Shown in pieces: positions 7,514 to 11,406 of a DNA stretch of 11,406 bases; positions within the stretch are counted from its first letter, which is position 1; the number at the start of each line of letters is the position of its first letter. The notes beneath the pieces are model-generated. The model had not been told where the DNA came from. It saw nothing but the letters and a program-made list of their open reading frames with translations, and ran no database searches. The stretch covers positions 1 to 11,406 of the forward strand of contig JAFACO010000375.1 in the NCBI GenBank assembly GCA_023425485.1, written 5' to 3'. The position numbers were made by a program, and so were the translations under genes. Source of the DNA: Bacillota bacterium. GTDB lineage: Bacteria; Bacillota; Clostridia; Lachnospirales; Lachnospiraceae.

Positions 7514-7584
7514 CCTAGTTAATTGCTTAACCTAAATTCACAAAAACATTATGTTTTTTGGAGTTAAGTAAACCAATTAATAGG
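7514..7584 (+). promoter_or_regulatory. Long imperfect leader hairpin / dyad at the malE transcription start
   Basis: CCTAGTTAATTG (7514-7525) pairs with CAATTAATAGG (7574-7584) with one bulged G. Further pairs continue inward (7527-7535 with 7564-7572) with scattered mismatches. An inner AAAAAC / GTTTTTT stem (7542-7560 region) closes the structure. Together they cover about 70 bases starting at the predicted +1. The outer arm also contains GTTAATTGCTTAAC (7518-7531), a short dyad that could be an operator. The ribosome binding site (7615-7620) is outside the structure, so it does not simply block translation. 5' mRNA stabilisation or protein binding are possible roles. Confidence 0.45.
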
Positions 7585-7626
7585 AAAGGTACATAGGTAG
7601 AAAATTATAATTTTAGGAGGAAAGTT

Positions 7627-8937
7627 ATGAAAATCTGGAAGAAATGTGTAGTTAGTGTTCTAGCCCTTTCCATGCTTACCATGAGCATGACAGGCTGCGG
7701 TTCAAAGGAGGACACTAAGGGTTCAAATGAAACTGCAACACCAACAAAAATTGCAGAAGTAGCTACTGGAACTGATGATACGACCGCGGAAGCAGAAGTA
7801 CAAGATGTTGCATTAAAGGTATGGGCAACCGAGGAAGAGCAGGAAGTTCTTGTTGCCAATTGTAATGAGTTTGCAAAGGCACATCCTGAATATAACATTA
7901 CTTTTGAATTTGGTGTAATGGGTAACGATGCTGTATGTGATGAGCTTAAAAAGGACTTAGATGTAGCTGCTGACATATTTGTATTCCCATCTGCTGCAAT
8001 ACCAGAGTTAACAGCCGCGGGTATCTTATATCCAATCACACTTGATGCGGATACTATTAAAGAAATTAATGGTGAAGGTGCTATTACAGCATGTTCAAAA
8101 GATGGATACCTATATGGTGTTCCTCAAACTCCTAACTCCTGGTTCATGTATTACAACAAGAGCTTATTTACTGACGAAGAAGTTAAAAATCTTGATACCA
8201 TGTTAGCAAAAGATTTGGGTACTGATGTAAAAAACTTCTCCACTAAAATCAGTGATAGCTGGTACATGTCAGCTTTCTTCTACGCGTTAGGCGGAACCTT
8301 ATATGGTGCAGATGGTCTTGATCCATTGGAATGCTCCTGGAACGATGCAAATGGTATGAAAGTTGGTAAATATTTAATTGATTTATCAAAGAATCCTAAA
8401 TATTTAGAAAATCTTGATGGTGTTGGTGATAGTTTATTCAAAGAAGGTAAATTAGGTGCAATTACTTCTGGTACTTGGTCTGCTACTGATTATCAAGCGG
8501 CTTTAGGTGATAATTATGGTGCAATTAAATTACCTACCATCACAGTAGAAGGAACAGAGTATCAATTAAGTAACTTTGCAGACTTTAAAGCATTTGGTGT
8601 TAAATCCAGCACTGCATTTCCACAAGCAGCACAGCAGTTAGCGGCTTGGTTAGGAAATGAGCAATCACAGTTGGCTAGTTATGAAGCACTTGCAACATCT
8701 CCTACAGTTAAGAGCTTAGCAACTAACGAAGCTGTAGCAGCTAATTTAGCAGTTACTGCTTTGTTAAATCAGAGTAACTACTCTACACCACAGCCTGCAA
8801 CACCACAGCTTAGTGAATACTGGACACCAGCAATTGCTTTCGGTACAGGTATTGTAAATGGAGATATTACGGAAGCTAATTTACAAGAGAGTTTAGATGG
8901 TTTAGTAAAAGGCGTTACTACCCCTGCGGTACAGTAA
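7627..8937 (+). CDS. malE: Extracellular solute-binding lipoprotein, probable maltodextrin-binding protein
   Basis: This 436-residue ABC importer binding protein (family 1 SBP) catches the sugar outside the membrane and delivers it to the MalF/MalG-type permeases downstream. The start is MKIWKK, then a hydrophobic segment to residue 22, and a lipobox ending MTGC with Cys24 as the lipidated residue. A low-complexity Thr/Glu/Asp-rich linker (about 26-58) then tethers the binding domain. The mature part begins around LKVWATEEEQE and has family features such as FEFGVMGND, YLYGVPQTPNSWFMYYNKSL and LGAITSGTWSA. AGGAGG (7615-7620) lies 6 bases before the ATG. Maltodextrin as ligand is inferred from malQ, glgP and the starch-binding protein nearby; the sequence alone shows only a sugar-type SBP. 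It is the first gene of the operon, behind a consensus promoter. Confidence 0.9.
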   Translation: MKIWKKCVVSVLALSMLTMSMTGCGSKEDTKGSNETATPTKIAEVATGTDDTTAEAEVQDVALKVWATEEEQEVLVANCNEFAKAHPEYNITFEFGVMGNDAVCDELKKDLDVAADIFVFPSAAIPELTAAGILYPITLDADTIKEINGEGAITACSKDGYLYGVPQTPNSWFMYYNKSLFTDEEVKNLDTMLAKDLGTDVKNFSTKISDSWYMSAFFYALGGTLYGADGLDPLECSWNDANGMKVGKYLIDLSKNPKYLENLDGVGDSLFKEGKLGAITSGTWSATDYQAALGDNYGAIKLPTITVEGTEYQLSNFADFKAFGVKSSTAFPQAAQQLAAWLGNEQSQLASYEALATSPTVKSLATNEAVAANLAVTALLNQSNYSTPQPATPQLSEYWTPAIAFGTGIVNGDITEANLQESLDGLVKGVTTPAVQ

Positions 8938-8973
8938 TGTATTGTATTTGAAATAATTTAGGATATTAACTTA

Positions 8974-9000
8974 AGTGGAGTGAACAGAGTTCACTCCACT
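8974..9000 (+). promoter_or_regulatory. Perfect 12-bp intercistronic hairpin between malE and malF
   Basis: AGTGGAGTGAAC (8974-8985) and GTTCACTCCACT (8989-9000) are exact reverse complements around a 3-base AGA loop. No T-run follows; the next bases lead into the malF ribosome binding site. Such hairpins between binding-protein and permease genes are known to protect the upstream mRNA from 3' exonucleases or to cause partial termination. This gives far more binding protein than permease. That role here is inferred from position and structure. Confidence 0.75.
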
Positions 9001-9022
9001 GTAATATGCAGGAGGCTTTTGC

Positions 9023-10405
9023 ATGAAAAAGACAACGCTGAAACATGTTAGCGAAAGAATCAATTGGTATAAGGATGCATTTACAAACGGAGGTATTTTT
9101 GTCAAGCTTTCGCCTGTCCTAATGGGAGCTTCCAGCATCAGAAATGGACAGCTTATAAAAGGCATAGGTTATTTTTGCATGGAGATACTGTTTATTTTAT
9201 TCCTTATCTCGAAGGGCGCGTCCAATATAGTTAATTTAATTACTTTGGGAACAAAGCAGCAAGAAATGGTAATGAACGATGAAACAGGAATGTTTGAGGT
9301 AATTAAAGGTGATAATTCAATGTTAATGTTGCTAAGTGGAGTTATTACAGTAGCAGTTATCCTGTTTTTTATCATAGTTTGGTTATCAAGTATCAAATCA
9401 GGAATTCATACCTATTATCTGAAAAAAAATCATAAGGTTATACCAAAATTTATTGATGACGTGAAGAGCTTATTTGATTTTAATATTCAAAGATTATTGT
9501 TGTTTTTACCGATGGTTGGACTAATTGTTTTTACGGTATTGCCACTGGTTTATATGATTACAATGGCATTTACCAATTATGATGTTAATCACCAGCCACC
9601 AGGAAATTTATTTACCTGGATTGGATTTAATAATTTTAAATTATTGTTAATGTCTAACGACGCACTTGCAAAAACCTTCTGGCCAGTTTTAGGATGGACG
9701 ATTGTATGGGCAGTTTTCGCTACATTCACCAATTATTTTGGAGGAATGCTATTAGCAATTTTAATTAACAAGAAAGAAATTAAATTTAAGAAGCTTTGGA
9801 GAACGATATTTGTACTTACTATATCGATTCCTTCCTTTATCGGTTTGTTAGTCTTAAGAACAATGTTAAATAAGTCCGGTATCATCAATATTGGATTTGA
9901 GAATATGGGATTTATTACAGAACCACTACCATTTTTAACAAATGCAACCTGGGCGAGAGCTACGGTTATTATTGCTAACATGTGGTTAGGAATTCCGTTT
10001 ACTATGTTGATTACAACAGGTATTTTAATGAATATTCCTGCCGATTTATATGAGAGTGCAAAAATCGATGGTGCATCTCCGGTAAAGGCTTTCATTAAAA
10101 TCACGTTTCCATACATATTCTACATCACAACACCATATTTAATTGCTAACTTTATTTCCAATGTTAATAATTTTAATCCTATCTACTTCCTGACGGCAGG
10201 CGGACCCCAGACAATGGATTATTTCAAAGGAGCAGGAAAAACGGACTTATTAGTAACCTGGTTATACAAGTTAACAAGTGAGAGTAAAAATTACTCTTAT
10301 GCAGCAGCTATTGGTATTGTAATATTTATTATTTCTGCAGTCCTATCATTAATCGTATATAGAAGATCAGGCGCATATAACAATGAGGAGGGCTTTCAGC
10401 AATGA
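9023..10405 (+). CDS. malF: ABC sugar transporter permease, MalF-like
   Basis: This 460-residue inner-membrane protein forms half of the importer channel. About eight hydrophobic segments can be seen, near residues 47-64, 99-121, 158-181, 224-248, 259-280, 311-335, 365-385 and 427-446. The EAA loop that docks the ATPase is at about 343-363 (YESAKIDGASPVKAFIKITFP). The first 150 residues are extra compared with compact MalF-like permeases of about 300 residues. They hold two membrane segments and a small extracytoplasmic loop. The central region has FLPMVGLIVFTVLPLVYMI and FTNYDVNH typical of the family. ATG 9023 is preceded by AGGAGG (9010-9015) at 7 bases. The end overlaps the next gene by 4 bases (ATGA), indicating translational coupling. 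A maltodextrin substrate is inferred from context. Confidence 0.9.
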   Translation: MKKTTLKHVSERINWYKDAFTNGGIFVKLSPVLMGASSIRNGQLIKGIGYFCMEILFILFLISKGASNIVNLITLGTKQQEMVMNDETGMFEVIKGDNSMLMLLSGVITVAVILFFIIVWLSSIKSGIHTYYLKKNHKVIPKFIDDVKSLFDFNIQRLLLFLPMVGLIVFTVLPLVYMITMAFTNYDVNHQPPGNLFTWIGFNNFKLLLMSNDALAKTFWPVLGWTIVWAVFATFTNYFGGMLLAILINKKEIKFKKLWRTIFVLTISIPSFIGLLVLRTMLNKSGIINIGFENMGFITEPLPFLTNATWARATVIIANMWLGIPFTMLITTGILMNIPADLYESAKIDGASPVKAFIKITFPYIFYITTPYLIANFISNVNNFNPIYFLTAGGPQTMDYFKGAGKTDLLVTWLYKLTSESKNYSYAAAIGIVIFIISAVLSLIVYRRSGAYNNEEGFQQ

Positions 10406-11406
10406 GAAAAATTAGTGGTATTAAGGCTAAGTTTTTAAACTTTGTTCCAATTTTTGGTATCCTTCCTTTGGTGTTATTATTCCTTAATTATATTAAAATT
10501 GAAGAGAGTTCAGAGCAAAAAACAGGTTTTCAAATAATCGCAGCACTTTTAAATGCATTGTCAAAAGGGGAAGGTTCGCTGCAATATCTTTTTCTATTAG
10601 CAGTCATTATAATCCTTCCATGTATTACAATGATAGCATCAGTGGTTGCATTTTTTAGACCTGGGAAGAAGATACTCAAGTTTACTATTTTAATGTTTGC
10701 GCTGGAACTAGTGGGTCTAATCCTGTCACTATTGACCCTGAAGGGGATTATCGACGCTACGGATTATTTACAGTTCAAATTCCTTATTAAATATTTATCA
10801 ATAGGATTTTGGACCACATTACTTGTAAATTTAATCGGATTAATTATAACTATGAGAGCAGTAAAAGTAAGCACAGGTTATATTGTTTTATGCGTAATGT
10901 CTGTGATATGGCTATTCCCTATTGTATGGATTATACTTAATTCTTTCCGCGCAGAAGGCGGATTTTATATTGGATACTTTATTCCAAAGAAATTTACCTT
11001 TGCTAATTACATTAAAGTGTGGACGGATACGGACACCTTTGAATTTGCTAAGTGGTATGGCAATACTTTAATCGTTGCTGTTTTGTCCTGTATTTTAACC
11101 AGCTTTATAGTACTATCAACTGCATTTATACTTTCAAGAATTAAATTCAGTGGTAGAAGAACCTTAATGAATCTGATGTTAATCTTAGGTATGTTCCCTG
11201 GATTTATGTCGATGATAGCTGTTTATTATGTAATCAAAGGTCTGGGATTAACTCAATCCTTAGCAGCACTTGTTATTGTTTATTCTGCGGGTGCCTCCCT
11301 GGGGTACTATGTGTCAAAAGGCTTCTTTGATACAATACCAAAATCTTTAGATGAAGCTGCATTTATTGATGGCGCAACTAAAATGCAGGTATTTACGAAG
11401 ATAACC
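10402..11406 (+). CDS. malG: ABC sugar transporter permease, MalG-like, 3' partial
   Basis: The frame stays open for 335 codons to the window edge and is cut there. It starts at the ATG that overlaps the malF stop (ATGA). AGGAGG (10386-10391) inside malF lies 10 bases upstream. The typical MalG core starts near residue 157 (TGYIVLCVMSVIWLFPIVWIIL, followed by NSFR) and reaches the EAA loop (LDEAAFIDGATKMQVF, about 317-331) just before the cut. The first 155 residues are an unusual extension with about four hydrophobic segments (11-30, 61-84, 92-113, 130-151). The full protein is therefore expected to be well over the roughly 280 residues of E. coli MalG. It pairs with the MalF-like protein to form the channel. 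No ATPase gene is visible, and it may be downstream or elsewhere in the genome. Confidence 0.9.
   Translation, partial: MRKISGIKAKFLNFVPIFGILPLVLLFLNYIKIEESSEQKTGFQIIAALLNALSKGEGSLQYLFLLAVIIILPCITMIASVVAFFRPGKKILKFTILMFALELVGLILSLLTLKGIIDATDYLQFKFLIKYLSIGFWTTLLVNLIGLIITMRAVKVSTGYIVLCVMSVIWLFPIVWIILNSFRAEGGFYIGYFIPKKFTFANYIKVWTDTDTFEFAKWYGNTLIVAVLSCILTSFIVLSTAFILSRIKFSGRRTLMNLMLILGMFPGFMSMIAVYYVIKGLGLTQSLAALVIVYSAGASLGYYVSKGFFDTIPKSLDEAAFIDGATKMQVFTKIT

Larger units (their letters stand above)
7292..7626. other. Regulatory intergenic region upstream of the transporter
   Basis: This gap of about 335 bp after the terminator holds no credible gene. It is very AT-rich and carries several dyads. 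These are a perfect 14-bp palindrome (7298-7311), a TTGTACAA palindrome (7335-7342), a long-range inverted repeat CAATCAGG(A)TTA / TAACCTGATTG (7340-7351 with 7407-7417) and a CG-centred imperfect dyad (7395-7412). Further on are a near-perfect dyad over the -35 box (7482-7497), the main promoter (7482-7510), a leader hairpin (7514-7584) and an AT-only palindrome (7601-7614) touching the malE ribosome binding site. Its length and symmetry suggest more than one DNA-binding protein acts here. I found no good CcpA cre match by eye. Confidence 0.6.

Noticed and set aside
7551..7571. Six-codon mini-ORF (MFFGVK) in the malE leader, a possible leader peptide
   Set aside because: No Shine-Dalgarno sequence precedes it and short ORFs arise easily in AT-rich DNA. 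It also lies inside the proposed hairpin.
7601..7614. Perfect AT-only palindrome AAAATTATAATTTT next to the malE ribosome binding site
   Set aside because: It is exact, but made only of A and T in a very AT-rich leader, so chance is a fair explanation. It is kept only as a note in the intergenic entry.
7605..8039. 144-codon open frame on the minus strand over the start of malE
   Set aside because: It is a shadow of the malE coding frame with no ribosome binding site or promoter, low-complexity Ser/Ala-rich composition and no recognisable domain.
9733..10116. 127-codon open frame on the minus strand inside malF
   Set aside because: It is antisense to a well-supported permease gene. Its hydrophobicity follows from the complement of membrane-segment codons, and nothing supports its expression.
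1..11406. tRNA, rRNA, CRISPR, insertion sequence, integrase or phage genes
   Set aside because: No such signatures were seen. Genes are collinear on one strand with uniform composition, as expected for an ordinary metabolic locus.

Overview
The window is a low-GC Firmicutes chromosome segment carrying a locus for breakdown and uptake of starch or maltodextrin. Several things point to an anaerobic clostridium, most likely of the Lachnospiraceae type: strongly AT-rich intergenic DNA, AGGAGG-type ribosome binding sites, a CBM26/Big_2 extracellular amylase tail, and a lipoprotein-plus-two-permease importer. The exact species is an inference and is not proven here. All genes are on the + strand. 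No RNA gene, mobile element, CRISPR array or origin is visible.

Layout. (1) 1-2103: the C-terminal part of a secreted starch-active protein, cut by the left window edge, with two CBM26 starch-binding modules, an Ig-like domain, a Pro/Thr linker, an unassigned beta-rich module and two Big_2-like domains. (2) 2230-3768 malQ (4-alpha-glucanotransferase) and 3779-6034 glgP (alpha-glucan phosphorylase), only 10 bp apart. A perfect 10-bp hairpin lies in front of malQ. (3) 6189-7202: a LacI/GalR-family regulator with its own sigma-A-type promoter and a strong intrinsic terminator. (4) 7292-7626: a long regulatory intergenic region with a perfect-consensus promoter (TTGACA-17-TATAAT), several dyads, and a predicted leader hairpin beginning about at the transcription start. 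(5) 7627-8937 substrate-binding lipoprotein (malE-like), 9023-10405 malF-like permease, and 10402-11406 malG-like permease cut by the right edge. A perfect 12-bp hairpin without a U-tract separates the binding-protein gene from the permease genes.

How they fit together (inference from family roles and context). The secreted protein holds or cuts starch outside the cell. The lipoprotein captures maltodextrins and hands them to the MalF/MalG channel. No ATPase gene is in the window, so it must lie elsewhere; a shared MsmK/MalK-type ATPase is common in Firmicutes. In the cytoplasm MalQ redistributes glucan chains and GlgP releases glucose-1-phosphate, saving ATP. The LacI-type protein probably represses the transporter, the sugar being the inducer.

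This is a recognisable type of system rather than a new one. The points most worth a second look are the RNA/DNA secondary structures around malE, malF and malQ, the palindromes upstream of the malE promoter, and the extra N-terminal membrane region of both permeases.
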